Assembly: GCF_011752565.1 (NCBI RefSeq)
Contig: NZ_VWXK01000007.1
Coordinates: 181,717 to 245,716, forward strand
Direction of reading: 5' to 3'
DNA: 64,000 bases
Source: Pantoea sp. Ap-967
GTDB lineage: Bacteria > Pseudomonadota > Gammaproteobacteria > Pseudomonadales > Pseudomonadaceae
This document shows, in pieces, positions 27,401 to 36,130 of this stretch. Made by a program: the position numbers and the translations under genes. Positions within the stretch are counted from its first letter, which is position 1; each line of letters begins with the position of its first letter. Below the pieces are notes generated by a model. That model saw nothing but the letters and a program-made list of their open reading frames with translations, did not search any database and had not been told where the DNA came from.

Positions 27401-29989
27401 ATGGCTCAAAACACACTCAACGACAATTCCACGGGTGAAGTCGTCATCACCCCAGGCTCCTCGGGCTCCAGCAGCGGCGGGGGTGGTTTTTTCAGCATTG
27501 GCGGTGGCGGTGGCTTCGGCGGCGGTTTCGGTGGGTCCAGCCGCCGGCGCCGCAAGAAGCGGGCGAGGGCTCGCGCGGCTGCGCTTGCACAAGCACAGGC
27601 CGAAGACCAGGCACGCCAGGCGGCGGCAGCTGCTGCACATGCCCAAGCGCTGGCCCGCTCGCAGCAAGAACGCATGGCGGCCTTCAACCAGGCGCGGGAT
27701 AACCGCCGCGCTCAACTCGACACCCACTACGCCGCCCAGGCGCAAGGCCTGGCCCAGGCACTGCAGAGCGAGATCGATGCCGCCCGCACACGTCCGAACC
27801 ATGAAGGTGGCGAGCGCTGGCAACTCTACCTGCTGACCAAGGCGCGTAACGAAATACAAGGGCTGATTGCCGCCAAGCAACCCGCGCTGGCTGAGTATCA
27901 AGCCCTGGCCAATGCCTTTGCGGGTGTTGATGCAACCGCAGACAGCTATACCTCACGGCTGGCTGGGCTGGCCACCGCCGAGCAGATGCAGCAACTGCAT
28001 CGTGACTGGGAAGCGGCCTACACCGCAGCTCATCAAGCGCGGCTGCTGGAGGAGGCGATCCGGCAGCTGTCGCAGCGCTCGGCCGATTTGCTGGCTGAGC
28101 ATGCCACGCAGACGCAGCTATGGCGGCAGCGAGAGGCACTTTGGGAGCAGCAGCGCCAGTACGCGGTACAGCGCGAAGCACGGGTTGATCACAAGCAAAA
28201 GGCCGACGAGGATCGGCGCCTGCAGCGGCTGGCTGAGGCTGCGACGCTCAGCGCGCCCGTTGCCGCAGCTAACGCCGGCGGTGTTTTGCTGACCCATAGC
28301 GGAGCGCGGGTCGCGCTGGAGCTCGCCAACGCCATTTCCCAGGCCATGCTCAATGCGCGCATCGAGCTTGCCAGGGTTACTGCGATCCGGGTTGGGCCAA
28401 AGGCACGCCTGTTCGTCTCGGCCATGGTGTATTCACCGAGGCTGGGCGATGGCGAGCTGACCGCCGAGCAGCGTCGGCAGCGCCTGGAGGGTGTGGGTGT
28501 AGGTGCCGACCTGCTAGGTGTGGAACCCGGGCAGGATTTGCAGGCCATAGCCGATGCGGGCGGTTCGGCGCGCCTTGCCAGTCGCATCAGGGTTGAGCAG
28601 CTGGCGGCAGGCACTGGCATCGCGGTGGCGTCGACAGGCAGCGAGATTTCCCCCGAAGTTCGGGTCAGAAATGCCGTTTTCGACCCGCTGACCGAAACCT
28701 ACCGAGTACAGGCCGAGACACCCGCAGGCAAATCCATCGTCCTGGGTGGCCCAGCGGCGCCTGCGGTAAGCGCTCCCGCCGGCAGGGTGCTTGCACTTGA
28801 GCCGGAGGTGAGCGCTATTGGCGCGGGCATGGACCTGCGGTTTGACGACTGCATTGTCTGCATACCCGGCCAACCCCCTCAGTACTTCTCGTTCACAGTG
28901 CCAGCGGCCGGGACCGGTGTCGTCAATGGCAGGGGCGAGGTGGCGGCAGGTAACTGGTGGCCCGGCAACAGGGCCGCTGCCGGGGTTGCCCTGCCTGAGC
29001 AAGTTGGCAACCAGTTGCGTGGTCGGTTGTTCACGCAAATGGACGCCTTTGAAAGCGCGGTCTGGCGGGCCATCGCAGCGGACCAGGGCCTGCTCGGGCA
29101 ATTTGATGAGCTGAACCAGCGCCGAATCTTGAGCGGATTTGCGCCCATCGCAGCGAAGGCGAGTTGGAGCGGCGCACGGCGCGCGTTCGAGTTGCGTCAT
29201 GTGGCAGCAGCGGGTGTTGGCGCCGGGCTGTACAACCTCGACCAGATCAGGATTCACCCGCCGGCTGACACAACTGGTGTGCTGACGGCGATCCAGCCGT
29301 TCCAACCCTGGTTCAGCACCCAGGTGGCCTTGGCGTTCGATTCAACCGCCGTTCCAGGCCAACCCACCCGCACCTGGACGCCGCTGGTAGCGCCAGGCGC
29401 TGAACTGCTCGGCCCGACGGGGTTGCCGCAAGCGCCGCAGCTGCCCGGGATGCTGCCGGGCACAGCCACCGATCCGGTGGGGCCAAGTCTTGAAATACTT
29501 CCGGGCGAGAATCCGGGTGAAACCGGGGCCATAATCCCAGGATTCGGCGGCGACACCGATCTGCCCGCACCTGGGGTGGTGAATAATGAGCCTGCGAAGC
29601 CTTTGGAGGTTGGAGAGTACAGGGATCTTGCGCGTAGGAGCATTAATGATCGAATGGATGTGGATCATATTGTATCGCGGAAAGCATACGAACGATTTTT
29701 GGTTAAAAATAATCGCATGTTGGAAGCGCATGAGATCAAGTTTTTGCTGGAAACCGCCCCGAGTGTAGTGATTCCTGCAGCGGTACATAGAAAATATAGT
29801 GAGACTTATGGCGGTAGGAACAGTGTAGAGAGACAGTTAAAAGATGCTTCAGATTTGCGTGCGGCTGTTGATAGTAATATAGATGCGCTGAGGCCTGGGC
29901 TATTGGAATATGGTTTCAGTGAGCACGAAATAGAACAGGTTCGAAGGGAGCTGCACGCTCTTCACCAAAAGAAAGGAATATCCAAATGA
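27401..29989 (+). CDS. S-type pyocin-like bacteriocin with HNH-like C-terminal nuclease
   Basis: 862 residues. A glycine-rich N-terminus (about 18-45), a run of basic residues (SRRRRKKRARARAA), long Ala/Gln-rich helices (60-290), then a pyocin_S translocation domain (about 400-680). A proline-rich linker leads to the toxin from about 730. That module has MDVDHIVSRKA (752-762) and a later IPAAVHRKYSETYGGRN, the spacing of HNH/beta-beta-alpha-metal nucleases, but lacks the HH...H pattern of colicin E-type DNases. Base composition turns AT-rich exactly at the toxin, suggesting a swapped cassette. AAGGAG precedes 27401. Confidence 0.85.
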   Translation: MAQNTLNDNSTGEVVITPGSSGSSSGGGGFFSIGGGGGFGGGFGGSSRRRRKKRARARAAALAQAQAEDQARQAAAAAAHAQALARSQQERMAAFNQARDNRRAQLDTHYAAQAQGLAQALQSEIDAARTRPNHEGGERWQLYLLTKARNEIQGLIAAKQPALAEYQALANAFAGVDATADSYTSRLAGLATAEQMQQLHRDWEAAYTAAHQARLLEEAIRQLSQRSADLLAEHATQTQLWRQREALWEQQRQYAVQREARVDHKQKADEDRRLQRLAEAATLSAPVAAANAGGVLLTHSGARVALELANAISQAMLNARIELARVTAIRVGPKARLFVSAMVYSPRLGDGELTAEQRRQRLEGVGVGADLLGVEPGQDLQAIADAGGSARLASRIRVEQLAAGTGIAVASTGSEISPEVRVRNAVFDPLTETYRVQAETPAGKSIVLGGPAAPAVSAPAGRVLALEPEVSAIGAGMDLRFDDCIVCIPGQPPQYFSFTVPAAGTGVVNGRGEVAAGNWWPGNRAAAGVALPEQVGNQLRGRLFTQMDAFESAVWRAIAADQGLLGQFDELNQRRILSGFAPIAAKASWSGARRAFELRHVAAAGVGAGLYNLDQIRIHPPADTTGVLTAIQPFQPWFSTQVALAFDSTAVPGQPTRTWTPLVAPGAELLGPTGLPQAPQLPGMLPGTATDPVGPSLEILPGENPGETGAIIPGFGGDTDLPAPGVVNNEPAKPLEVGEYRDLARRSINDRMDVDHIVSRKAYERFLVKNNRMLEAHEIKFLLETAPSVVIPAAVHRKYSETYGGRNSVERQLKDASDLRAAVDSNIDALRPGLLEYGFSEHEIEQVRRELHALHQKKGISK

Positions 29990-30498
29990 CACCTGAGAAA
30001 CTGAGCGCATACTTAACAGGCCTGGGTAAACCTCATGACGAGCTGGTCCGGCAGGGGGTCCTACCGCCTGGTGAGTTCATCGAGGTGTATCCTGGAGCCT
30101 TATCCATTTATAGGGAAATTATGCCAGGCCTGGAGCTACGTTTCTGGGCCGAAGATCAACGCTTTGAGGCATTGACGATTTCGCTCGCCGAGAAGGCTAC
30201 TTCGTCATCAGTCTATTCGCATGAGCTCCCCGAGCCTTATGCTAAGTGTTTAAGTCGGGCAATGACATTGAGTGTTTTTGGTGAGCCAATTCAGTCGCAG
30301 TCCCCCTATGAAAAACCAGCGTCCCTGGGCAAAAGCGGCGGCTGGGATGAGTTTGATATAGCGGGCGGTGAATACGAAAAGCTGTGTGTTATCTTTGAAT
30401 ATGATGTGCTCATGAATGTAATTAGGCTGTGTTTTTCTGTGAAGGAGACTGGTTACGATCGGGACCGTAATGAGTTTCAGTGGTCTATTGATAGCTGA
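29986..30498 (+). CDS. Probable bacteriocin immunity protein (DUF6392-like)
   Basis: 170 residues, acidic, no membrane segment or signal peptide. Its ATG overlaps the last codon and stop of the bacteriocin (ATGA), the normal arrangement for immunity genes of nuclease bacteriocins. The N-terminus (SAYLTGLGKPHDELVRQGVLPPGEF) resembles DUF6392 proteins found next to pyocins; recalled by pattern, not checked. It is AT-rich like the toxin module, so the two probably moved together. Confidence 0.75.
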   Translation: MTPEKLSAYLTGLGKPHDELVRQGVLPPGEFIEVYPGALSIYREIMPGLELRFWAEDQRFEALTISLAEKATSSSVYSHELPEPYAKCLSRAMTLSVFGEPIQSQSPYEKPASLGKSGGWDEFDIAGGEYEKLCVIFEYDVLMNVIRLCFSVKETGYDRDRNEFQWSIDS

Positions 30499-30531
30499 AA
30501 ATACCCTTTAAAGTAAAAAAAGGTAAAAATT

Positions 30532-32049
30532 ATGGATATCAGACCCCACCTGAACCAGTACGATGAACCTGCCTTTCTCGGGTTTGTAGAAGCCATATGG
30601 CAGCTTGAGGCCGACCAAGCCTCACATAATGAGTGGATCACCCACTTCAACCAGATTGTCGGCCACCCCGACGGTAGCGATTTGCTGTTCTATCCGAATT
30701 TGCTCGATGACGTCGCGCGGAACTCCCCCCAGCACATCGTCGAGACGATCAAGTGGTGGTATCGGCAAAATGGCCAGGCGGCCTTCAAAGATCAGTTGTT
30801 GCAACCCCCGGTCGTTCACCAAACCCTCAGCCGCGAGCAGCGTGCCAACCAGTTGTCCACCCGCAACTTGGAAAACGGGCGCAAATTGATAGCAGAGGTC
30901 CATGCTGCCGAGTTGCAGACCAGTCAGCAACTCGATGCTTTAGAGCGGTCCCTGGCCGCTGACCCGGCAGGTAGCACGCCAGAGCAACAGTTGGCCCTAA
31001 GCGTAGAGGCTCTGCGTACGCTGGTCACGGTCCAGCACCAGGCCAAGCGCGCCGTGTATGAGCTTCAGCGCTTGGAGATGGGGGTGAGAAACGCCCATCA
31101 AGCTGCCGTTCGCGAGGCCACGAGCCCGTTCTATAACGCCGCTATCCAGGCCGTGCTATTGCAAGAAATCACTGCTGGCAGCCAGCGTCATGCCGGAGCC
31201 CTGGCCGCTGCGCAGGCACGCCACCCGGGCATGTTCGCCCGTGGCGTAGAGTTGATCGAACGCCTGGAAGCCCGGGTTGCCCAATTGGCCAGAGCCACGG
31301 GCACCGGCCCGGGCCATGGCCCATTGACCTTGGCCGCTGCAGCTGCAACGGCAACGCTTCATCCGGTACTGCTGACAGCGCAGGGCTTGTCCCGTGAAGT
31401 TGCCAAGAGGCAGCACGCGTTGATCAAGAGCGTTCGCTCCGCTGTTGCCGAAATGGAATGGCAGGCAACCTCCGCACACGGTGAACATCCAGGTACCTAT
31501 GCCGATATCCTTCAATTCGTGCTGGGCACCCCGAGCGACGACCCTCGTTTTGCGGTAACGGTGCCATTATATGAAATGCTCGACAACGAGCGCTCGGACT
31601 GGGAGGCGTTGGCAGCGGAGCGGGCCGAGGTGGATTTGCCGGTACGCCTGTGTAGCGCATTGCGCCCAGCCAGCGGCCCGGCCACTACCGGCGTCAAGCC
31701 GTTCACCCGCTACTCCCACGTGCTCCTTACCTCTACCCAGGGCAGCACTGTTGCTTCGCGGGTAAGGGTGCGCTCGGCGGATTGGGATGCTGCACGTCAG
31801 GCATTCGCCTTCAGCACTGACGGTAGCGGGCCTGTAACCGTGTTGTGGCAGAAGGGCCGCAGTCCTCACAAACCACTGGACCACTGGCACCCCTCGGCAA
31901 TTGGGCTTCTGCGCATTCCCGAGGTGCCCTCGGAAGCGCGTTTCGCAGACCTTGCGCAGGTGCAGTTCGATGATTACATCGTCGTATTCCCTGCAGACTC
32001 CGGCCTGACGCCCCTCTACCTTATGTTCAGGGACCGTCGAGAGCTTTAG
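30532..32049 (+). CDS. Fusion: colicin-DNase-type immunity domain + pyocin_S translocation domain, no toxin
   Basis: 505 residues. Residues about 1-88 look like Im2/Im9/pyocin DNase immunity proteins (HPDGSDLLFYP, SPQHIVETIKWWYRQNGQAAFK). Residues 90-290 are Ala/Gln-rich helix and about 295-505 match the pyocin_S domain, ending (PLYLMFRDRREL) where a nuclease would normally begin. A stop codon follows, so no killing domain exists. GC content is normal, unlike the preceding immunity gene. A weak AGGTAAA sequence precedes the ATG. It may be orphan immunity, a decoy, or a remnant; the intact frame argues against recent decay. Confidence 0.82.
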   Translation: MDIRPHLNQYDEPAFLGFVEAIWQLEADQASHNEWITHFNQIVGHPDGSDLLFYPNLLDDVARNSPQHIVETIKWWYRQNGQAAFKDQLLQPPVVHQTLSREQRANQLSTRNLENGRKLIAEVHAAELQTSQQLDALERSLAADPAGSTPEQQLALSVEALRTLVTVQHQAKRAVYELQRLEMGVRNAHQAAVREATSPFYNAAIQAVLLQEITAGSQRHAGALAAAQARHPGMFARGVELIERLEARVAQLARATGTGPGHGPLTLAAAAATATLHPVLLTAQGLSREVAKRQHALIKSVRSAVAEMEWQATSAHGEHPGTYADILQFVLGTPSDDPRFAVTVPLYEMLDNERSDWEALAAERAEVDLPVRLCSALRPASGPATTGVKPFTRYSHVLLTSTQGSTVASRVRVRSADWDAARQAFAFSTDGSGPVTVLWQKGRSPHKPLDHWHPSAIGLLRIPEVPSEARFADLAQVQFDDYIVVFPADSGLTPLYLMFRDRREL

Positions 32050-32069
32050 CCCCCGGCCTGAAGCGGTCA

Positions 32070-32100
32070 ATGTAGGCGCGACAGGCTGTCGCGCCTACAT
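32070..32100. terminator. Near-perfect palindrome after the bacteriocin locus
   Basis: Arms ATGTAGGCGCGACAG and CTGTCGCGCCTACAT, 15 bp around a single base, between the convergent fusion gene and MFS gene. No T-tract of note. It resembles a REP-type element (GTAGG...CCTAC) and may terminate transcription from both directions. Confidence 0.65.
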
Positions 32101-32106
32101 CAATCC

Positions 32107-33435
32107 TCAATCGGCCCGTGCAGTGCTCAGTGCACCGGCCCGCGATACCCGCAAGGCCACCAAGCTACCCACCACGATCAATGCCGCCAGCGAATACAGC
32201 GCCGCGTCGGTCGAACCGGTCTGGTCCTTGATGAACCCGACCAGGTACGGGCTGAGGAAGCCGGCCATCTGGCCCACCGAGTTGATGATCGCCAGGCCCG
32301 CCACGGCGGCACTGGCGCTGAGCAGCGCGGTTGGCATCGGCCAGAACATCGGCAGGCCGGTGAGGGCGCCCATGGTGGCGATCGACAGGCCAAGAATGGC
32401 GATGGTCGGGTTGCCAGCGAAGTTGACCGCGATCAACAGGCCGACGGCCCCCATCAGCATCGGCACCACCAAATGCCAGCGGCGTTCGTTACGCAGGTCT
32501 GCCGAGCGCCCGCAGAGAATCATGAATACCCCCGCCAGCAGGTACGGGATGGCGCTCAGCCAGCCGATCAGCAGCGGGTTGTCGAAGCCCATGCTCTTGA
32601 TGATCGACGGCAACCAGAAGTTGATCGCGTATACGCCGCTCTGGATGCAGAAATACACGAAACCGAAGGTCCAGATCAGCGGGTTGCTGAGCACCGCGAG
32701 CACGCTGTCGCCCGTGGTATTGGGCTTGCTGGCAGCGTCGGCGGCAAGGTCGGCGGCGATCAGCTGGCGTTCGGCAGGGCTCAGCCAATCCGCTTTCTGG
32801 TAACCGTCGCTGAGCAGTTTGATCGCCAGCACGCCCAACGCCACGGTTGGCAGGCCCTGGATCAGGAACATCCACTGCCAGCCGGCCAGGCCATGCTGGC
32901 CGGCGGCGAAGTGTTCGAGAATCCAGCCGGAGAATGGCCCGCCAAGCAGGCCCGATACCGGGATCGCCGACATGAACAGGGCCATGATGCGGCCACGGCG
33001 GTCAGCCGGGAACCAGCGCGAGAGGTACAGCACCACGCCAGGGAAGAACCCGGCCTCGGCGGCGCCGGTCAGCAGCCGCAGGGTGTAGAACTCGGTGGGG
33101 GTGGTGACGAACAGCAGGCAGGTCGACAGGCTGCCCCAGGCGATCATCATCGCCGCAATCCAGCGCCGTGGGCCGAAGCGGTTGAGCGCCAGGTTGCTGG
33201 GCAGGCCGCACAGCACGTAGCCGATGAAGAAGATGCCGGCGCCAAGGCCGTACACCGTTTCGCTGAATTTCAGCGCGTCGAGCATCTGCAGCTTGGCAAA
33301 GCCGACGTTGACGCGGTCCAGGTAGTTGAACAGGTAGCAGATGAAAATGAACGGAATCAGCCGCAAGGTGATGCGCCGGTACAGCGCGTTGCGGGTGGTG
33401 TCCGTGCCTTGGTCAGGGGCTGGGCTGTGTGCCAT
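32107..33435 (-). CDS. MFS transporter, anion:cation symporter (ACS) family
   Basis: 442 residues, about 12 membrane helices. It carries the ACS-family signature LFNYLDRVNVGFAKLQM in helix 1 and GAAEAGFFPGVVLYLSRWFP after helix 4. Members import organic anions such as glucarate, galactarate, phthalate or glycerate by proton symport. The neighbouring CdaR regulator and glycerate kinase suggest a sugar acid or glycerate as substrate. It is transcribed divergently from the CdaR gene. Confidence 0.88.
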   Translation of the reverse strand: MAHSPAPDQGTDTTRNALYRRITLRLIPFIFICYLFNYLDRVNVGFAKLQMLDALKFSETVYGLGAGIFFIGYVLCGLPSNLALNRFGPRRWIAAMMIAWGSLSTCLLFVTTPTEFYTLRLLTGAAEAGFFPGVVLYLSRWFPADRRGRIMALFMSAIPVSGLLGGPFSGWILEHFAAGQHGLAGWQWMFLIQGLPTVALGVLAIKLLSDGYQKADWLSPAERQLIAADLAADAASKPNTTGDSVLAVLSNPLIWTFGFVYFCIQSGVYAINFWLPSIIKSMGFDNPLLIGWLSAIPYLLAGVFMILCGRSADLRNERRWHLVVPMLMGAVGLLIAVNFAGNPTIAILGLSIATMGALTGLPMFWPMPTALLSASAAVAGLAIINSVGQMAGFLSPYLVGFIKDQTGSTDAALYSLAALIVVGSLVALRVSRAGALSTARAD

Positions 33436-33525
33436 GATCGGGATCTCTGTTGTTATGGTTGTTGCCGCGTCGCCTGTGCCGGCGCTCGCTCCGTGGAGTC
33501 TCAGGGAGTATGGCGCACCTGTCTT

Positions 33526-33539
33526 TGTGCGTTTGCACA
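33526..33539. promoter_or_regulatory. Inverted repeat TGTGC-GTTT-GCACA in the MFS/cdaR intergenic region
   Basis: 5-bp arms around four bases within the 162-base divergent region, about 60 bases before the cdaR start. Plausible operator for the divergent regulator; no further support. Confidence 0.35.
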
Positions 33540-33597
33540 GCGTATGCTGCCGGGCGCTGTGCCGCAGAACAAAACCTCACCGTACAAGGATCGCCGC

Positions 33598-34695
33598 ATG
33601 TTCGAACTGGACCACGACCTGGCACAGGAAATCGTCGACCGGGCGATGGCTATTCTGCCATGCAACGTCAACGTCATGGACAGCCAGGGCTTGATCCTGG
33701 GCAGTGGTGAGCCTGAACGCATCAACACCCGCCATGAGGGTGCACAGCTGGTGCTTGCCAATGGCCGGGTGGTGGAACTGGATGAGGATGCCGCCAAGTG
33801 CCTGAAGGGCGTGCAGCCGGGGGTTAACCTGCCGCTGATGCTCGATGACCGGCTGATCGGCGTGCTTGGCCTGACCGGCGAACCGCAGCAGTTGCGCACC
33901 TATGGTGAGCTGGTGCGCATGACCGCCGAGATGCTTGTGGCCCAGCGCCACTTGCAGGTGGAGCAGCAATGGCGGCGCCAGCGCTGCGACGACTTGCTGG
34001 CCTTGCTGTTGGGCGGTAGCGGTGATTCGCCACGGCTGCTCGACGAGGCCCGGCAACTGGGGCTTAAACCCCAGCTGCCACGGGTGCCGTGCCTGTTCGA
34101 GTTGCGCAGCGGCCCACCTGCCGAAGCGCTGTCGGCCTGGCTGCTGAACCGTTACCCCGACAGCTGGTGCGTAAGCCCCGCACGCGAGTCGTTGTTGTGG
34201 TGCCGCCCGGCAGGGTTGGTGCTGGACGAAGCGCGCCTGGTCGAGCGCCTGCAACGCCATGGTTGGGAGGTTGAGCGCCTGGCGCTGGGCTGCGCGGCGC
34301 ATAGCCTGGAACAACTTCGCCGGGGCTACCGGCGGGTGCGCGACCTGTTGGCGTATGGCCTCGAAGTGTTGCCCCAGGCGCAGTTGTTGAGCTTAAGCCG
34401 CTATCGCCTGCCTGCGCTGCTCTGGCGCCATCGCCACGAAGATGCCCTGGACGAACTGCTTGAACCGCTGCAGCGTATTCGCGCCAGGGATGCCAGCGGC
34501 CAGCTGCTGGCCACCCTGCGTGCCTGGTGCGCCCACGACGGCCAGAGCCAGGCCTGCGCCGATGCCTTGGGCATCCACCGCAACAGCCTGCGCTACCGCC
34601 TGGAGCGGGTGGCCGAACTGGGCGAGGTAGACCCGCTGCGCCTGGAAGGCATGCTCAGCCTGTACCTGGGTTTGCAGTTGCTGCCGGCCGATTGA
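33598..34695 (+). CDS. cdaR: CdaR-family sugar-diacid regulator
   Basis: 365 residues. An N-terminal putative sugar-diacid recognition domain (about 1-135; LAQEIVDRAMAILPCNVNVMD) and a C-terminal PucR-like helix-turn-helix (ALGIHRNSLRYRLERVAELG). In E. coli CdaR activates uptake and catabolism of glucarate, galactarate and glycerate. AAGGA precedes the ATG at 33598; the long upstream open frame is antisense to the MFS gene and was discarded. It is divergent from the MFS gene and followed by glycerate kinase. Confidence 0.9.
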   Translation: MFELDHDLAQEIVDRAMAILPCNVNVMDSQGLILGSGEPERINTRHEGAQLVLANGRVVELDEDAAKCLKGVQPGVNLPLMLDDRLIGVLGLTGEPQQLRTYGELVRMTAEMLVAQRHLQVEQQWRRQRCDDLLALLLGGSGDSPRLLDEARQLGLKPQLPRVPCLFELRSGPPAEALSAWLLNRYPDSWCVSPARESLLWCRPAGLVLDEARLVERLQRHGWEVERLALGCAAHSLEQLRRGYRRVRDLLAYGLEVLPQAQLLSLSRYRLPALLWRHRHEDALDELLEPLQRIRARDASGQLLATLRAWCAHDGQSQACADALGIHRNSLRYRLERVAELGEVDPLRLEGMLSLYLGLQLLPAD

Positions 34696-34805
34696 TCCGC
34701 AAAAAGGCAATTGCCCAAATAACGCTTCCTGGCTTTTGTGCATTCGACTAAGGCCTCTGCGCCAGACAGCTGTCAGCATGCCGCTTATCTGGACAGGAGA
34801 ACCCC

Positions 34806-35945
34806 ATGAAGATCGTCATTGCCCCCGACTCGTTCAAGGACAGCCTCGATGCTGCCGGCGTCGCCCGTGCCATCGCCAGCGGCCTGGCCGAGGCGTGGCC
34901 GGCGGCCACGCTGGTCGAGTGCCCAATGGCCGATGGTGGCGAAGGCACCATGGACGCGATTCTGGCCGCAAGCCACGGTGAGCTGCGCCGGCAGACCGTG
35001 CGCGGGCCCCTGGGGCAACGTGTCGAGGCCGGCTGGGGGTGGCTGGCAGAGAGCCGCACCGCCGTGATCGAGATGGCCCAGGCCAGTGGTATCCAATTGG
35101 TGCCCAGCGGCCAGCGCGACGCCTGCCGCAGCAGCACGTGGGGCACCGGCGAGCTGATTGAAGCAGCGCTCGATGCCGGCGCCCAGCGTATCGTCCTGGC
35201 CATTGGTGGCAGCGCCACCAACGACGGCGGCAGCGGTATGCTGCGCGCCCTGGGCATGCGCTTGCTGGATGCCGACGGCCAGGCGCTGGAAGAGGGTGGC
35301 CTGGCCTTGAGCCGGCTCGCCCGTATCGACGCCAGCGCACTTGACCCGCGCCTTGCGCAGGTTCAGGTAGAGGTGGCCGCCGATGTCGACAACCCGCTGT
35401 GTGGCCCCCAGGGTGCCTCGGCGATCTTCGGCCCGCAGAAGGGCGCCAATGCCCAGCAGGTGCAAGCACTGGACCAGGCCCTGGGCCACTTCGCCGACCA
35501 CTGTGCAGTGCTGTTGGGTGAGGACGTTCGCGCGTTTCCCGGTTGTGGTGCAGCCGGCGGCATGGGCTTCGCCGCCAAGGCTTTCATGGGCGCGCGCTTT
35601 CGCCCTGGGGTGGAAGTGGTGGCGGAACTGGCCGACCTCGACACCCTGGTGCAGGGCGCTGACCTGGTGATCACTGGCGAAGGACGCTTCGATGCCCAGA
35701 CCCTGCGCGGCAAAACCCCGATGGGCGTCGCCCGGGTGGCCAAGCGCCATGGGGTGCCGGTGGTGGTGCTGGCGGGCACCTTGGGCGAGGGTTACCAGCA
35801 GCTGTATGCCCATGGCATCGATGCGGCGTTCGCCCTGGCCAGCGGGCCGATGACGTTGCAGCAGGCCTGCGCCGATGCCGCGCAACTGTTGCAGGCTAGG
35901 GCATGCGATGTGGCGCGGTTGTGGCGCTGCGCAAAGCAGGTTTGA
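34806..35945 (+). CDS. Glycerate kinase (GarK/GlxK family)
   Basis: 379 residues, the usual length of the family. It phosphorylates D-glycerate (to 2-phosphoglycerate in GarK-type enzymes), feeding glycolysis. Landmarks: MKIVIAPDSFKDSLDA at the N-terminus, CPMADGGEGT, IGGSATNDGGSGML and TGEGRFDAQTL. AGGAGA precedes the ATG. Together with the MFS and CdaR genes it forms a small glycerate or sugar-acid utilisation locus. Confidence 0.93.
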   Translation: MKIVIAPDSFKDSLDAAGVARAIASGLAEAWPAATLVECPMADGGEGTMDAILAASHGELRRQTVRGPLGQRVEAGWGWLAESRTAVIEMAQASGIQLVPSGQRDACRSSTWGTGELIEAALDAGAQRIVLAIGGSATNDGGSGMLRALGMRLLDADGQALEEGGLALSRLARIDASALDPRLAQVQVEVAADVDNPLCGPQGASAIFGPQKGANAQQVQALDQALGHFADHCAVLLGEDVRAFPGCGAAGGMGFAAKAFMGARFRPGVEVVAELADLDTLVQGADLVITGEGRFDAQTLRGKTPMGVARVAKRHGVPVVVLAGTLGEGYQQLYAHGIDAAFALASGPMTLQQACADAAQLLQARACDVARLWRCAKQV

Positions 35946-36022
35946 CTTGTAGGCGATCACCCAGCCCTCGCGGGCTGCGTTGTCGCACAGGGAACAGTGC
36001 CAGCAGTCGCGCTGCAATTCCC

Positions 36023-36107
36023 TGTGGGAGCGGGCTTGCCCGCGAAGCAGGCGGCGCGGTGTATGGCACCGGCTTCGCCGGTGTTCGCGGGCAAGCCCGC
36101 TCCCACA
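36023..36107. repeat. REPIN (group 2, GTGGGAGCGGGC variant)
   Basis: Arms TGTGGGAGCGGGCTTGCCCG and the complement ending AAGCCCGCTCCCACA, spacer containing CCGGCTTCGCCGG. It lies between convergent glycerate kinase and MFS exporter genes, at the left edge of the putative biosynthetic cluster. Confidence 0.87.
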
Positions 36108-36130
36108 AAATTCACCGTTAAGTTCGATAG

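Noticed and set aside
27276..27420. LexA box or PrtN P-box for the bacteriocin
   Set aside because: CTGTATGGCTCAAAACAC at the start codon matches only one LexA half, and no repeated ATTG-type P-box was found.
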